DNA of 64,000 nucleotides from Arthrobacter sulfonylureivorans (GCA_004000035.1 RJAE01000001.1:489729-553728); one strand, 5' to 3'. Counted from the first letter of the stretch, positions 16,901 to 27,227 are shown. Notes: a model not told the origin generated them from the sequence alone. Translations and numbers: made by a program.

Positions 16901-17761
16901 CAGCTTGCCGGCGCGGGCCCGCTTGATCAGGTCCTCGTAGGTATGCCAGAACTCGGAGAAGTTCATGGTCTCTGCGCGCTTGATGTTCGGCACTACCAGC
17001 AGGCGGCTGCCGTCCGGCTTGGGCATGTCGATGGCGATGCCGAAGTTCACGTGGGCCGGCTGGACCGCTGCCGGCTTGCCGTCGATCTCGTCATAGTGGA
17101 CGTTCATGCTGGGGAACTGGCCCAGCGCCTTGATCACGGCGTAGCCGATCAGGTGGGTGAAGGAGACCTTGCCGCCACGGGCGCGGGCCAGGTTGGAGTT
17201 GATCACCACGCGGTTGTCGATCAGCAGCTTGGCGGGAACCGCGCGCACCGTCGTCGCGGTGGGCACGCTGAGGCTGGCGTCCATGTTGGTGGCGATGGCC
17301 TTGGCCGGGCCGCGGAGCACGGAGACGGTGTCTTCTTCGGCGACTGCGCTGGGCGCGGACTTGGGCAGCTGGGCCGGGATCGGTGCCGGCTTCGGCTCCG
17401 CCTTCGCGGCGGGCTTGGCCGGGGCAGCGGCCGTGTCCGTGTCCGTGGAGGTATTCGGTGCCGGCTCGTTGTCGGCCGGAATCGGTTTGGTTCCCGCGCG
17501 ATCGGTGGCGGTGCTCTCACCCGAGGCCTTGGGCGTGTCCTTCACCGGAGCGGGGCGGGACGGAGACTGAGCCGAGGTGGGGGCGGCGGAAGCGGCAGCC
17601 GTGTCGTCCAAGCTGCCGGCGCCATTGGCCGCCTCGAAGATGCTCCACCATTTCTTGTCCACGGAATTCTTGTCCTGGAGGTACTGCTCGTAGATCTCGT
17701 CAACGAGCCATTCGTTACCGCCAAATTCCTCGGGTAGACGAAGGTTGGGATGCTCTGGCAC
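13958..17761 (-). CDS. kgd: Multifunctional 2-oxoglutarate decarboxylase / dehydrogenase E1-E2 (Kgd)
   Basis: 1267 residues. The first ~45 match the E1 N-terminus ([20 protein letters not shown]). A Pro/Ala/Thr-rich linker (50-140) follows, then an E2-type succinyltransferase domain (~150-375) with the catalytic YDHRVIQG (356-363), then the thiamine-diphosphate E1 domain with [11 protein letters not shown] and the cofactor-binding VVNNQVGF, and [12 protein letters not shown] near the end. This E2-E1 fusion is the actinobacterial form; with a separate lipoyl E2 and E3 it acts as the 2-oxoglutarate dehydrogenase complex and can also decarboxylate or carboligate 2-oxoglutarate. There is no lipoyl domain. 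The start is a GTG at 17761 with GAGG ten bases upstream. A 1277-residue frame on the opposite strand is a codon-bias shadow. Confidence 0.96.
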   Translation of the reverse strand: MPEHPNLRLPEEFGGNEWLVDEIYEQYLQDKNSVDKKWWSIFEAANGAGSLDDTAAASAAPTSAQSPSRPAPVKDTPKASGESTATDRAGTKPIPADNEPAPNTSTDTDTAAAPAKPAAKAEPKPAPIPAQLPKSAPSAVAEEDTVSVLRGPAKAIATNMDASLSVPTATTVRAVPAKLLIDNRVVINSNLARARGGKVSFTHLIGYAVIKALGQFPSMNVHYDEIDGKPAAVQPAHVNFGIAIDMPKPDGSRLLVVPNIKRAETMNFSEFWHTYEDLIKRARAGKLTADDYAGTTVSLTNPGGIGTVHSVPRLSKGQATIVGVGALEYPAEFRGASEKTIAAQGVGKIITLTSTYDHRVIQGAGSGEFLRLIESLLLGEQGFYDEIFEALRIPYEPVRWRSDNQVDVELQVNKIARIQQLVHAYRVRGHLMADTNPLEYVQRKHPDLDITTYGLTLWDLDREWVTGGFGGADRLKLRDILGVLRDAYCRTTGIEYMHIQDPAEREWFQNELERPYAKPSREEQLRVLGKLNAAEAFETFLQTKFVGQKRFSLEGGESLIPLLDAVISDAADDGLDEVAIGMAHRGRLNVLTNIAGKTYAQVFREFEGTQDPRSVQGSGDVKYHLGTEGKFTSDNGNETKVYLAANPSHLEAVDPVLEGIVRAKQDRLDRGDEFPVLPVMIHGDAAFAGQGVVAETLNLSQLRGYRTGGTVHIVVNNQVGFTTSPHSSRSSVYSTDVAKMIQAPVFHVNGDDPEAVVRVGQMAYEYRQRFHKDVVIDMVCYRRRGHNEGDDPSMTQPMMYNLIEAKRSTRKLYTEALVGRGDITQDEADQALRDYQERLERVFAETHAAQTSPLPIITKDSAAVSDLERPLSQQAEDTDNVPSGTAISTETLAKIGKAHLEIPESFTVHPKLKALLERREQMSREGNIDWGFGELAAFGSLLMEGVPVRLAGQDSRRGTFVQRHAVFHDRVSGEEWAPLSNLSDDQAKLWIYDSLLSEYAAMGFEYGYSVERPDALVLWEAQFGDFVNGAQTIIDEFLSSAEQKWGQRSSLVLMLPHGYEGQGPDHSSARIERFLQMCAEDNMIVANPTTPASHFHLLRRQAYSRPRKPLIIFTPKQLLRLKAAAAKVEDFTTGTFQPVIGDVQDLSGNDVDRVVLVSGRLYYDLLAARQKNSDTKTALIRVEQLYPLPVEEIKAELAKYPNAEVVWAQDEPANQGPWPFMGLYLPEALDKPLRLVSRSASAATSTGSAKRHAVEQDVLVKKAFERR

Positions 17762-17895
17762 TTGTAATACGCCTCTTCCGTGAGTTGCCGCTTGCCCTGC
17801 TGATCACACGCTTCCCTGGCTGCCTTCCGGACCTGCCGGTCAGCAGCGGAATTGCGAGTGCGCGTCTGGCGCGCACTAGATCTGGACCAGTAGCC

Positions 17896-17901
17896 AGTCT
17901 A
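17896..17901 (-). promoter_or_regulatory. -10 box for kgd
   Basis: The minus strand reads TAGACT in a locally AT-richer patch of the 272-base divergent region between kgd and guaB1. It would give a leader of about 130 bases. No convincing -35 box is seen at normal spacing, so the call rests on the -10 alone. Confidence 0.3.
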
Positions 17902-17983
17902 ATGACACTTTCGCAACGCAGGCTAATCTTTGCCACCCGTGCCGCCGAACAGCACCCCGATTCGTTCCCGGCACCGGTGCCTC

Positions 17984-17989
17984 TAGACT
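17984..17989 (+). promoter_or_regulatory. -10 box for guaB1
   Basis: TAGACT at 17984-17989 has TTCGTT 17 bases upstream (17961-17966), a weak -35. Initiation near 17996 would give a leader of about 38 bases carrying the GAGGAAAGTGAG ribosome site of guaB1. Confidence 0.4.
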
Positions 17990-18027
17990 TTGCTGGGGGA
18001 GCCTGGCCGGTGAACCGAGGAAAGTGA

Positions 18028-19488
<1,461 letters not shown>

Positions 19489-19783
19489 CTGTACCCAGGC
19501 AGCCCGCGACGGCGGCCCGCCTGCTACGCTAGTGCGCATAATGGACAGCTATTCTAGGAGCCGGTCCGTGACGCGCCCCGCAGGGCAGGCAGCATGCCGC
19601 ACCGCGGGAGCACAGGCAGCCCAAGCGGCCGCCAGATGCGAGGCGTCACCCAGCACCGGCAAATCCCGTGCACGTGCCCATCACACACTTGCCGCCAACG
19701 CGGCCGGTCAGGAGCCCTCTAGTCCGGGCTCGGATGACCACCCTCCATCTGCCCGCCTGATCTGCAGGACGGTGGCGCGCTAA
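19489..19783 (+). other. 295-bp intergenic leader before the CNNM-like genes
   Basis: Contains a possible -10 box TACGCT (19525-19530) and no terminator I can see. A frame opening at ATG 19541 runs for 80 codons and stops at 19781-19783, directly against the next ATG (TAAATG). Its composition (Ala/Arg/Ser-rich, many GCA codons) does not look like a conserved protein, but the abutting stop could couple translation. Nothing else recognisable. Confidence 0.35.
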
Positions 19784-21124
19784 ATGGAATGGATCCAAAT
19801 CGCCGCCGGCATGCTGCTGATCCTCGGAACCGGGTTCTTCGTCGCGGTTGAATTCGCCCTGGTGGCCCTCGACCAGCCCACCGTGCAGCGCGCCATCGAC
19901 AAGGGCGACCGCGGCGCAGTGCCGCTGATGAAATGCCTGAAGTCCCTCTCCACACAGCTCTCCAGCTGCCAGCTCGGCATCACCTTGACCACGCTGCTGA
20001 CCGGTTTCTTGATGGAACCGGCCATCAGCAGCCTGCTGCGTCCGCCGCTGGCGGCGCTGGGCCTGGCCGAGGCGGTCATTCAGCCCATCGGTGCCGTGAT
20101 CGCCATGGTGATCGCCACCCTGCTCTCCATGTTGCTGGGCGAACTGGTGCCGAAGAACGCTTCCATTGCCCTGCCGATGGCAGTCGGCAAGCTGGTGGCG
20201 CGGCCGCAACTGGTCTTCACCGCCGTTTTCAAGCCGTTCGTGCTGATGCTCAACGGCTTCGCCAACAAGGTGCTCCACCTGTTCGGGCTGGAGGCCAAGG
20301 AAGAGCTCTCCGGAGCCCGGACTCCCTCCGAGCTGGCGTCGCTGGTGCGCCGTTCCGCCGAAATGGGCACGTTGGACGCCGGAACCGCGAACTTCCTGGC
20401 CAAGACGCTGTCCTTCTCCGGCCGGACCGCGGCCGATGTGATGACGCCGCGGATCCGCGTTGAGTTCGTCGATGCGGACCAGACCGTGGCCGACCTGATC
20501 GCCGCGGCACGCCGTACCGGCTACTCCCGGTTCCCGGTGCTCGGCGATTCCCCGGACGACGTCCGCGGCGTCGCGCATATTAAGAAGGCCATCGGCGTCC
20601 CGCGCAAGAAGCGTGCGGCCCTGCCCGCGGCCACCATCATGACCGACGTGCTGCGGGTGCCGGAGACGGTGCACCTGGATTCGCTGCTCTCCGAACTGCG
20701 TGCCGCGAACCTGCAGTTCGCCGTCGTGCTCGACGAATACGGCGGAACCGCTGGAGTGGTCACGCTGGAGGACCTGGTGGAGGAAATTGTCGGCGAGGTC
20801 GCCGATGAACACGACCGGGTGAAGCCCGGAGTGCTGCAGAGCGCCACCGGTAACTGGTATTTCCCCGGTCTGATGCGCCCGGATGAGGTCACCGAGCAGA
20901 TCCCGCAGCTGTCCGTGCCGGACGAGGCCAGCTACGAAACGGTGGGCGGCTTCATCATGGCCGAGCTGGGCCGGATTGCCGTGGTCGGCGATAGGGTTCC
21001 GGTGGACGGTGGCACGCTGGAGGTCGAGCGGCTGGACGGACGGCGGGTGGACCGCGTGCGCTTCATTCCCGATCCGGCAACCGGTGCGGTATTGCCCGAT
21101 GCCGGCCAGGCAGGTGAGCTCTGA
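19784..21124 (+). CDS. CNNM/CorC-family membrane protein with CBS pair and CorC_HlyC domain
   Basis: 446 residues. An N-terminal DUF21/CNNM transmembrane domain (~1-190; four helices, with GITLTTLLTGFLMEPAI and LGELVPKNASIALP), a CBS pair (~205-330; SFSGRTAADVMTPRI and LDEYGGTAGVVTLEDLVEEI) and the C-terminal CorC_HlyC domain (~345-430) make the complete three-domain architecture. The old name is hemolysin-like; relatives act in magnesium or cobalt homeostasis. The next gene starts inside its stop codon. The ribosome site is weak (AGGACGG, 11 bases away). Confidence 0.9.
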   Translation: MEWIQIAAGMLLILGTGFFVAVEFALVALDQPTVQRAIDKGDRGAVPLMKCLKSLSTQLSSCQLGITLTTLLTGFLMEPAISSLLRPPLAALGLAEAVIQPIGAVIAMVIATLLSMLLGELVPKNASIALPMAVGKLVARPQLVFTAVFKPFVLMLNGFANKVLHLFGLEAKEELSGARTPSELASLVRRSAEMGTLDAGTANFLAKTLSFSGRTAADVMTPRIRVEFVDADQTVADLIAAARRTGYSRFPVLGDSPDDVRGVAHIKKAIGVPRKKRAALPAATIMTDVLRVPETVHLDSLLSELRAANLQFAVVLDEYGGTAGVVTLEDLVEEIVGEVADEHDRVKPGVLQSATGNWYFPGLMRPDEVTEQIPQLSVPDEASYETVGGFIMAELGRIAVVGDRVPVDGGTLEVERLDGRRVDRVRFIPDPATGAVLPDAGQAGEL

Positions 21125-22182
21125 TGGCGGCGATGGGTATTTTCTGGTTGGTCGTGTTGCTGCTTGGCAACGCCTTCTTCGTCGGCGCGGAATTCGCCGT
21201 CATGTCCGCCCGCCGCAGCCAGATCGAGCCTTTGGCGGAAGCCGGCTCCAAGCGGGCCAAGACCACGCTGTGGGCCATGGAGCACGTCTCCCTGATGCTG
21301 GCCTGTGCCCAGCTCGGCATCACCGTGTGTTCGCTGCTGATTCTGAACGTGGCCGAACCGGCCATCAAGGAACTGCTGCTGCTGCCGCTGGAGGGCTGGC
21401 TGGGCGTTCCGCATGAGATCTCCTATGGGATTTCCTTCGCCGTGGCGCTGATCGTGGTGACCTTCCTGCACGTGACCTTTGGCGAAATGGTGCCGAAGAA
21501 CATCTCCGTTTCCGTGGCGGACAAGGCCGCGTTGCTGCTCGCGCCGCCGCTGGTAGCCGTGTCCAAGGTGGTGCGGCCGGTGATCGCCACGCTGAACTGG
21601 TCGGCCAACCACATTCTCCGGGCGATGCGGATCGAACCGAAGGACGAGGTGACCTCCACCTTCACGCTGGAGGAGGTCCAGTCGATCGTGCAGGAGTCCA
21701 CCAAGCACGGACTGGTGGACGACGACGCCGGATTGATCTCCAGTTCGCTGGAGTTCTCGGCCGTCACGGCGGCCACCGTGATGGTGCCCCTCGACCAGCT
21801 GGTGACCATCGGCGTCGACACCACTCCGGAGCAGTTCGAGCGGGTGGTGGGCCGGACCGGGTTCTCCCGGTTTGCGGTGGCCGACGCCGATGACAACCTG
21901 ACCGGGTACCTGCACCTGAAGGACGTCATGACCATCCCGGAGGACCGGTTCAATAAGACGATTCCGGTCACCAAGGTCCGCACGCTGGCCAACTTGGCGC
22001 TGGACGAGGAAATCGAGGACGCGTTGGGCGTCATGCAGCGGACCGGGTCGCACCTGGCCCGCGTACTGGGCACCGACGGCAGCACCCACGGCGTGCTGTT
22101 CCTCGAGGACGTGATCGAAGTGCTGGTGGGCGAGATCCGCGACGAGACGCAGGCCCAGGGCCTGCGCCGGACCGGCGAGTAA
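21124..22182 (+). CDS. Second CNNM-family membrane protein with CBS pair (short form)
   Basis: 352 residues, paralogous to its upstream neighbour: DUF21 domain (LGNAFFVGAEFAVMSARRSQI, FGEMVPKNISVSV) and CBS pair (VMVPLDQLVTI; GVLFLEDVIEVLVGEI), but it stops after the CBS region, so the CorC_HlyC domain is missing. Start and previous stop overlap by one base (TGATG). Tandem long/short CNNM pairs are common in actinobacteria and probably assemble into heterodimers; that is inference. A 15-bp-stem terminator follows. Confidence 0.9.
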   Translation: MAAMGIFWLVVLLLGNAFFVGAEFAVMSARRSQIEPLAEAGSKRAKTTLWAMEHVSLMLACAQLGITVCSLLILNVAEPAIKELLLLPLEGWLGVPHEISYGISFAVALIVVTFLHVTFGEMVPKNISVSVADKAALLLAPPLVAVSKVVRPVIATLNWSANHILRAMRIEPKDEVTSTFTLEEVQSIVQESTKHGLVDDDAGLISSSLEFSAVTAATVMVPLDQLVTIGVDTTPEQFERVVGRTGFSRFAVADADDNLTGYLHLKDVMTIPEDRFNKTIPVTKVRTLANLALDEEIEDALGVMQRTGSHLARVLGTDGSTHGVLFLEDVIEVLVGEIRDETQAQGLRRTGE

Positions 22183-22188
22183 TCCACT

Positions 22189-22228
22189 CCGAGGGCGCGG
22201 AACTGCTGCGGCGGTTCCGCGCCCTCGG
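22189..22228 (+). terminator. Terminator after the CNNM pair
   Basis: CCGAGGGCGCGGAAC (22189-22203) and GTTCCGCGCCCTCGG (22214-22228) form a perfect 15-bp stem with a ten-base loop, seven bases after the stop. No T tract. Confidence 0.75.
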
Positions 22229-22238
22229 CGCACGGTAA

Positions 22239-22298
22239 TGCGAACGGTTCGCAATGCGCTAAGCTGGAAATCCTTATTGTTATTGATTCTCATCTGTG
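22239..22298. promoter_or_regulatory. Regulatory region of the zinc operon: palindrome and Zur-like box
   Basis: Two signals precede the zinc lipoprotein gene. TGCGAAC-G-GTTCGCA (22239-22253) is a perfect inverted repeat. At 22278-22298 an AT-rich stretch with core ATTGATTCTCAT resembles the actinobacterial Zur box (TGAAAATGATTTTCATTTTCA), matching it at about 13 of 21 positions by eye. A zur gene lies at the far end of the operon. The Zur assignment is plausible but approximate. Confidence 0.4.
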
Positions 22299-22317
22299 AG
22301 TAGAACCGAGGTCGCCC

Positions 22318-23304
22318 GTGAGGCACTCCCGTACCACCCCTGTGTTGGCAGGCCTGGCCGCGACGGCACTGTTGCTGTCCGGCTGCGCGGCTGCCGGGGG
22401 CGCGGACCAAGCGGACGGCACCTTGAGCGTGGTCGCCTCCACGAACGTCTACGGCGACCTGGCCCGCAGCATCGGCGGCGACCAGGTTGAGGTCACGTCG
22501 ATCATCGACCGGATGGCCCAGGACCCGCACTCCTACGAGGCAACGGCCCGCGACAAGCTGGCGGTGTCCAAGGCCGACCTCGTGCTGGAAAACGGCGGCG
22601 GCTACGACACGTTCATGCACACCCTCGCTGACGATACCGGCGTCGACCACCACAACATCATCACGGCGGTGGAGCTGTCGCCGCTGCCCGGGGCGGAAGA
22701 CGAGGCGCCGCACGATCCTGCGGCCACAGACGCCGACGCCGGCCACACAGGCCACGGCCACGCGGAGCACGGCCACGGCGGCTTCAACGAACACGTCTGG
22801 TACGACCTGTCCACCATGGCGAAAGTGGCAGACACCGTCGCCGCGAAGCTATCCGCGCTGGACCCGGAGCAGGCCGACACCTTCAAGGCCAACGCCGGGC
22901 AGTTCCAGGCCGGACTGGACAAGCTGCAGGCCGAGGTGGACGGACTGGCCGCAGCCGCCGGCGGGGAAGCCGTGGCGGCCACCGATCCGGTGCCGCTGCA
23001 CCTGTTCGATGCCCTGGGGCTGGAAAACAAGACCCCCGACGACTTCATGGAGGCCGCGGAGGAAGGCAGCGATGCATCCCCGCAGGCCCTGAAAGAAGCC
23101 GAAGACCTGGTCACCGGCGGGTCGGTCCGGTTCGTCGCCTACAACGAACAGACCGAGGGACCGCAGACACAGCGCCTCCGCCTGCTGGCGGAGAAGGCGG
23201 GCATCGCCGTCGTCGATTTCACCGAAACTTTGCCCGAAGGCCAGGACTACCTGGGCTGGATGGCGGCAAACCTCCACGCCGTGGAGAAAGCGCTGCGCGG
23301 ATGA
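22318..23304 (+). CDS. Zinc ABC transporter substrate-binding lipoprotein with His-rich loop
   Basis: 328 residues from a GTG at 22318 (GAGG seven bases upstream). Lipobox LLLSGC gives lipidated Cys23. Probable metal ligands include His71 (DPHSYE) and His159 (NEHVWYD). Between them residues 132-153 form a His/Asp-rich flexible loop with HTGHGHAEHGHGG, which is typical of zinc rather than manganese binding proteins. The order lipoprotein-ATPase-permease, all overlapping or within three bases, and a Zur-type regulator nearby support high-affinity zinc uptake. Confidence 0.9.
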   Translation: MRHSRTTPVLAGLAATALLLSGCAAAGGADQADGTLSVVASTNVYGDLARSIGGDQVEVTSIIDRMAQDPHSYEATARDKLAVSKADLVLENGGGYDTFMHTLADDTGVDHHNIITAVELSPLPGAEDEAPHDPAATDADAGHTGHGHAEHGHGGFNEHVWYDLSTMAKVADTVAAKLSALDPEQADTFKANAGQFQAGLDKLQAEVDGLAAAAGGEAVAATDPVPLHLFDALGLENKTPDDFMEAAEEGSDASPQALKEAEDLVTGGSVRFVAYNEQTEGPQTQRLRLLAEKAGIAVVDFTETLPEGQDYLGWMAANLHAVEKALRG

Positions 23305-24107
23305 GCGGGGCCACGACCGAGGCCGTCCGCCTGCAGGGTGCTTCGCTGTCCTTCGGCCGGCGCGTGCTGTGGCATGACCTGGATTTGACCATCAAGCCGG
23401 GGGAGTTCTTCGCGGTGCTGGGTCCGAACGGCTCCGGCAAGACCAGCTTCCTGCGCGTGTTGCTGGGCCTGCAGCCGTTGAGCCACGGCACGGCCGAGAT
23501 CAACGGGCGGGGGCTGGAGCGCGGCAGCCGGGACATCGGCTACATTCCGCAGCAGAAGACCTTCGCCCCGGAGACACCGCTGCGCGCCCGCGATCTGGTG
23601 GGCCTGGGCTTGGACGGCCATCGGTGGGGCATCCGGCTGAACGCGCGCAAACATCGCAGGCGGGTAGACGAACTGCTGGAGATGGTCGGCGCCGAAGGGT
23701 ACGCGGAAGCCCCGGTCGGGCAGCTTTCGGGCGGCGAGCAACAGCGGCTGCGGGCGGCCCAGGCGCTGGCATCCGACCCCAAAGTCCTGCTCTGCGACGA
23801 GCCGTTGCTCTCGCTCGACCTGCACCACCAGCAGGCGGTCAGCGCGATGATCAACCGGCAGTGCCATGAAAAGAACAGCGCCGTGGTCTTCGTGACGCAT
23901 GAAATCAATCCCATCATCGACTACGTGGACCGGGTGTTGTACCTGGCCGGCGGCCAGTTCCGGGTGGGAACGCCGGAAGAGGTGATGACCACCGAGGTGC
24001 TGTCGCGGATGTACAACAGCCACGTCGAAGTCATCCACAACCAGGGCCGCATCATTGTGGTGGGCCTGCCGGACGCCACCACGCACCAGCACGGCGAGGG
24101 GGAGTAG
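23301..24107 (+). CDS. Zinc ABC transporter ATP-binding protein
   Basis: 268 residues. Walker A GPNGSGKT (41-48), signature LSGGEQQR, Walker B VLLCDEPLLSLD and switch His in FVTHEINP. It overlaps the lipoprotein gene by four bases (ATGA) and is followed after two bases by the permease gene. The unusual Cys in Walker B (LLCDEP) is also seen in other ZnuC-like proteins. Confidence 0.9.
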   Translation: MSGATTEAVRLQGASLSFGRRVLWHDLDLTIKPGEFFAVLGPNGSGKTSFLRVLLGLQPLSHGTAEINGRGLERGSRDIGYIPQQKTFAPETPLRARDLVGLGLDGHRWGIRLNARKHRRRVDELLEMVGAEGYAEAPVGQLSGGEQQRLRAAQALASDPKVLLCDEPLLSLDLHHQQAVSAMINRQCHEKNSAVVFVTHEINPIIDYVDRVLYLAGGQFRVGTPEEVMTTEVLSRMYNSHVEVIHNQGRIIVVGLPDATTHQHGEGE

Positions 24108-24109
24108 GC

Positions 24110-25003
24110 ATGGACCTCTCGGAGCTGCTGAACGCGGTCTTCAATTTCAGCGATTACGCCGAGTTGCTTCCGCTGGTGCGCAACTCGCTGATCGCCGGCG
24201 CCATCCTGGGCCTGGTCGGCGGCCTGATCGGCGTGTTCGTGATGATGCGGGACCTGGCGTTTGCCGTGCACGGTATCGCCGAACTGTCCTTCGCCGGGGC
24301 GGCCTTTGCCCTGCTGATCGGCGCCAACGTGGTGTTCGGATCGCTGGTGGGCTCGGTGATAGCGGCAGTCGTCCTGGGCGTGCTGGGCATGCGCGCCCGG
24401 GACCGGAATTCGATCACCGGCGTGATCATGTCCTTCGGGCTGGGCCTGGGCATCCTGTTCCTTTCGCTCTACGAGGGCCGCTCCGCGAACAAGTTCGGCC
24501 TGCTGACCGGGCAGATCGTGTCCGTGGACACCGTGCAACTGAACCTGTTGGCCGCGGGGTCGGCGGTGGTGGTCTTGGGGCTGCTGGCCATCTGGCGTCC
24601 GCTGACCTTTGCCAGCGCCGATCCGGACTTGGCCGAGGCCCGCGGCGTGCCGGTGGGTGCGCTGGCGATCGTTTTCATGTTCCTGCTGGGACTGGCCGTG
24701 GCGCTGTCCATCCAGGTGGTCGGTGCCCTGTTGGTGCTGTCGCTGGTGATTACCCCCGCGGCCGCCGCCCTCCGGGTGAGCAGTTCGCCGCGGGTGGTGG
24801 TGCTGCTGAGCGTGCTGTTCGCCGTGACCGCAACGCTGGGCGGGATCCTGCTGGCTCTCGGCGGCAGCCTGCCGATCAGCCCCTACGTGACCACGATTTC
24901 GTTCCTGATCTACGTGGTGTGCCGGCTGGCCGGCGCCCGGCGGCAGCGCCGCGGCAGGGTGGGGCGGCGCACCGAGCCCGCGGTGAAGGTCAGCGCCGGA
25001 TAA
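24110..25003 (+). CDS. Zinc ABC transporter permease (ABC-3 family)
   Basis: 297 residues with eight or so hydrophobic segments. The ABC-3 hallmarks are GLIGVFVMMRDLAFAVHGIAELS-type sequence in the first third and QVVGALLVLSLVITPAAAA near residue 205. It completes the zinc uptake operon. The C-terminal tail after the last helix is Arg-rich. No clear terminator is seen in the 48 bases between its stop and the convergent zur gene. Confidence 0.9.
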   Translation: MDLSELLNAVFNFSDYAELLPLVRNSLIAGAILGLVGGLIGVFVMMRDLAFAVHGIAELSFAGAAFALLIGANVVFGSLVGSVIAAVVLGVLGMRARDRNSITGVIMSFGLGLGILFLSLYEGRSANKFGLLTGQIVSVDTVQLNLLAAGSAVVVLGLLAIWRPLTFASADPDLAEARGVPVGALAIVFMFLLGLAVALSIQVVGALLVLSLVITPAAAALRVSSSPRVVVLLSVLFAVTATLGGILLALGGSLPISPYVTTISFLIYVVCRLAGARRQRRGRVGRRTEPAVKVSAG

Positions 25004-25051
25004 GCACCGGAGTACTGGGTTACAGCGCTGCGGGGCTACGGGGCGATGGCG

Positions 25052-25486
25052 TTACTGGGCGGCGCTGCATTCCGGGCACAGCCCGTACATTTCCACGGTG
25101 TGCGCCACCTGCGTGAAGCCGTGCTCCCGTGCCATCCGCGCCGCCCATTGCTCCACCGCAGGAGCCTCGATCTCCACGGTCTTGCCGCAGTTCCGGCAGA
25201 GCAGATGATGGTGGTGATGCTCGACGGCGCAGCGCCGGTAGACCGCTTCGCCCTCGCCGTTGCGCATCACGTCCAGCTGCCCGTCGTCGGCCATGGACTG
25301 CAGGATCCGGTAGGTGGTGGCCAGGGAGACCGGCTCGCCGCGCTCCTGCAGCAAACGATGCAGTTCCTGGGTGCTGACGAAGTCCTCCAGGCTGTCCAAG
25401 GCGGTGGCCACCGCTACCCGCTGGCGGGTCACTCGCTGCTCCGGACCGCGGCGCTGCGCCTGCGGTTTGGCTGACGGGACGGACAT
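25052..25486 (-). CDS. zur: Fur-family zinc uptake regulator Zur
   Basis: 144 residues. Winged helix with TRQRVAVATAL and LATTYRILQSMADDGQLD; a regulatory His cluster HHHHH (90-94) and two structural CxxC pairs, Cys97/Cys100 and Cys137/Cys140, typical of Fur proteins. Lying next to the zinc transporter operon (convergent to it) favours Zur over Fur or PerR. The ATG at 25486 has AAGGAG 11 bases upstream, slightly long; the longer open frame to 26446 is antisense to the metallohydrolase gene. Confidence 0.85.
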   Translation of the reverse strand: MSVPSAKPQAQRRGPEQRVTRQRVAVATALDSLEDFVSTQELHRLLQERGEPVSLATTYRILQSMADDGQLDVMRNGEGEAVYRRCAVEHHHHHLLCRNCGKTVEIEAPAVEQWAARMAREHGFTQVAHTVEMYGLCPECSAAQ

Positions 25487-25602
25487 GGCCGGTTCGGCTC
25501 CTTGCTGCTGGTTCTGGACGCCCGTGGGCTCTTTCCAGCCTACCAGCAGGCCTGATTTGCCGGGCCGGCGGGACTGCCATACCGCCTGACGCCCGGCGCG
25601 GT

Positions 25603-25608
25603 TAGGGT
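25603..25608 (+). promoter_or_regulatory. -10 box for a leaderless metallohydrolase transcript
   Basis: TAGGGT ends seven bases before the ATG at 25616, and the intervening bases contain no ribosome-binding site. This is the leaderless arrangement also seen at hisN, the GlxA-like gene, argS and murA in this window. Confidence 0.45.
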
Positions 25609-25615
25609 TGGTGCC

Positions 25616-26275
25616 ATGCAGCTGACAAAATTCACCCATTCCTGCGTCCGGCTCGAAGAGAACGGGCACATCCTGGTGATCGATCCCGGCAATTTCTCCG
25701 AGGTGGAACAGGCTCTCGACGGGGCCGCCACCGTCCTGGTGACCCACGAGCACGCGGACCACCTGGACCGGGACCGGGTGCTGGCCTTGCTCGCGGAGAC
25801 GGACGGAATGCAGCTGTACGCTCCGGCCTCGGTTGCGGCCGAGCTCCGAGCGCTCGCCCCGGCGGCGTCGGCGCGGATCCACGCAGCCGAACCGGAGACG
25901 GAGTTCGAGGTGCCAGGGTTTAGCATCCGCACCTTCGGCGGCCAGCATGCGTTGATCCATCCGCACATTCCGGTGGTGGCCAACATCGGCTACGTCATTA
26001 ATGACAATCTGTACCACCCGGGGGATTCGTTCATCGTGCCGCACGGGCTGATGGTGAAGAACGTGCTGGTGCCCATCCACGCGCCGTGGTCGAAGACGGC
26101 CGAGGTGATCGACTTTGTCACCGCCATGCGCGCCGAGCATGCCTACCCGATCCACGACGCCGGGCTCAGCGACCGCGGCCTGCCGCTGGTGGAAAAGCAC
26201 GTGACGCTCTTCGGCGGCCACTACGGCACCAGCTACCGGCACCTGTCGCCGGGGGACAGCGTGGAACTGGCCTGA
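25616..26275 (+). CDS. MBL-fold metallohydrolase (UlaG/YcbL-like)
   Basis: 219 residues. The metallo-beta-lactamase fold motif THEHADHLD (43-51) supplies His44, His46, Asp48 and His49; later ligands are probably in FGGQHALIHP and in YHPGDSF. The compact size and the IHDAGLSDRG segment match the small UlaG-like hydrolases of unknown substrate. It stands alone between zur (divergent) and the sulfurtransferase gene, with its own -10 box. Confidence 0.83.
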   Translation: MQLTKFTHSCVRLEENGHILVIDPGNFSEVEQALDGAATVLVTHEHADHLDRDRVLALLAETDGMQLYAPASVAAELRALAPAASARIHAAEPETEFEVPGFSIRTFGGQHALIHPHIPVVANIGYVINDNLYHPGDSFIVPHGLMVKNVLVPIHAPWSKTAEVIDFVTAMRAEHAYPIHDAGLSDRGLPLVEKHVTLFGGHYGTSYRHLSPGDSVELA

Positions 26276-26387
26276 CCGTTGGGGCAGGCGGTGTCCGGGC
26301 GGACGCTTGGCCCGGTACCCGCCGCTGTGATGGACTGGCCGGACACCGGCGGGCAACGACGCCCGCCAGCAGTCAGGAGGAGATCTC

Positions 26388-27227
26388 ATGAGGACTCTGA
26401 TGGACGTGCAGACGCTGCGTGAACGGATGATCTCCGGACAGCGCACCGTACTGCTGGATGTCCGCTGGAAACTCGGCGACCGCGACGGCGACGGCCAACG
26501 CCGCTACCGCCAGGCCCATATCCCCGGTGCGGTCTACGTTGACCTGCCGTCGCAACTTGCGTCCGCGCCGTCGGCGGCCGGCGGACGCCACCCGCTGCCG
26601 GAGCCGGAGGCCTTCCGCGAGGCCGCGCGGGACTGGGGCATCAACAACGACGACCTGGTGGTGGCCTACGACGACAACGGCGGCCTGTCCGCCGCCCGGG
26701 TGTGGTGGCTGCTGCGCGACGGCGGCTTCGACACCGTGTACCTGCTCGACGGCGGACTGGCCGCGTGGCGCGCCGAAGGGTACGAACTCGACAACGGCGA
26801 CGAGCTGGCATCGCTGGGAAACGTCCAGCTGGGCAGCGGGCGGATGCCCCGTCTGGAGCTGGACGACGTGCTGGACTTCGCCGGTACCTCGCTGTTGCTT
26901 GATGCCCGCGCCGCCGAGCGCTATCGAGGTGACCAGGAGCCGGTGGACCCGCGCGCAGGCCACATTCCGGGCGCGGTGAACGCACCGACCACGGAGAATC
27001 TCGCCCCCGGTGGACAGTTCCTGCCCGCCGCGGAACTCGCCGCGCGGTTCAAGGACCTGGGCGCCGACGGTCGGGACGTGGCTGTCTATTGCGGCTCGGG
27101 TATCAACGCCGCGCACCAGATTGCGGCCTTGGCCGAGGCAGGCATCGATGCGGCCTTGTTTCCCGGTTCGTGGTCTCAGTGGTGCGGGCATCCGGACCTG
27201 CCGATAGCCACGGGCGCCACACCGTGA
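26388..27227 (+). CDS. Sulfurtransferase (thiosulfate/3-mercaptopyruvate type)
   Basis: 279 residues with two rhodanese domains. The N-terminal, inactive domain holds LLDVRWKLGD and HIPGAVYVDL; the C-terminal domain holds AGHIPGAVNAPT and the active-site loop YCGSGINAAH with Cys235. The loop CGSGI-N is close to the CGSGVT of mercaptopyruvate sulfurtransferases and unlike the charged CRKGVT of thiosulfate enzymes. AGGAGGAG precedes the ATG at 26388; another in-frame ATG is four codons on. It may supply sulfane sulfur for cofactors or thiol homeostasis. Confidence 0.87.
   Translation: MRTLMDVQTLRERMISGQRTVLLDVRWKLGDRDGDGQRRYRQAHIPGAVYVDLPSQLASAPSAAGGRHPLPEPEAFREAARDWGINNDDLVVAYDDNGGLSAARVWWLLRDGGFDTVYLLDGGLAAWRAEGYELDNGDELASLGNVQLGSGRMPRLELDDVLDFAGTSLLLDARAAERYRGDQEPVDPRAGHIPGAVNAPTTENLAPGGQFLPAAELAARFKDLGADGRDVAVYCGSGINAAHQIAALAEAGIDAALFPGSWSQWCGHPDLPIATGATP

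Noticed and set aside
13904-17737. 1277-codon open frame on the plus strand across kgd
   Set aside because: It is the antisense shadow of a clearly conserved gene with strong GC3 bias; its sequence has no recognisable domain.
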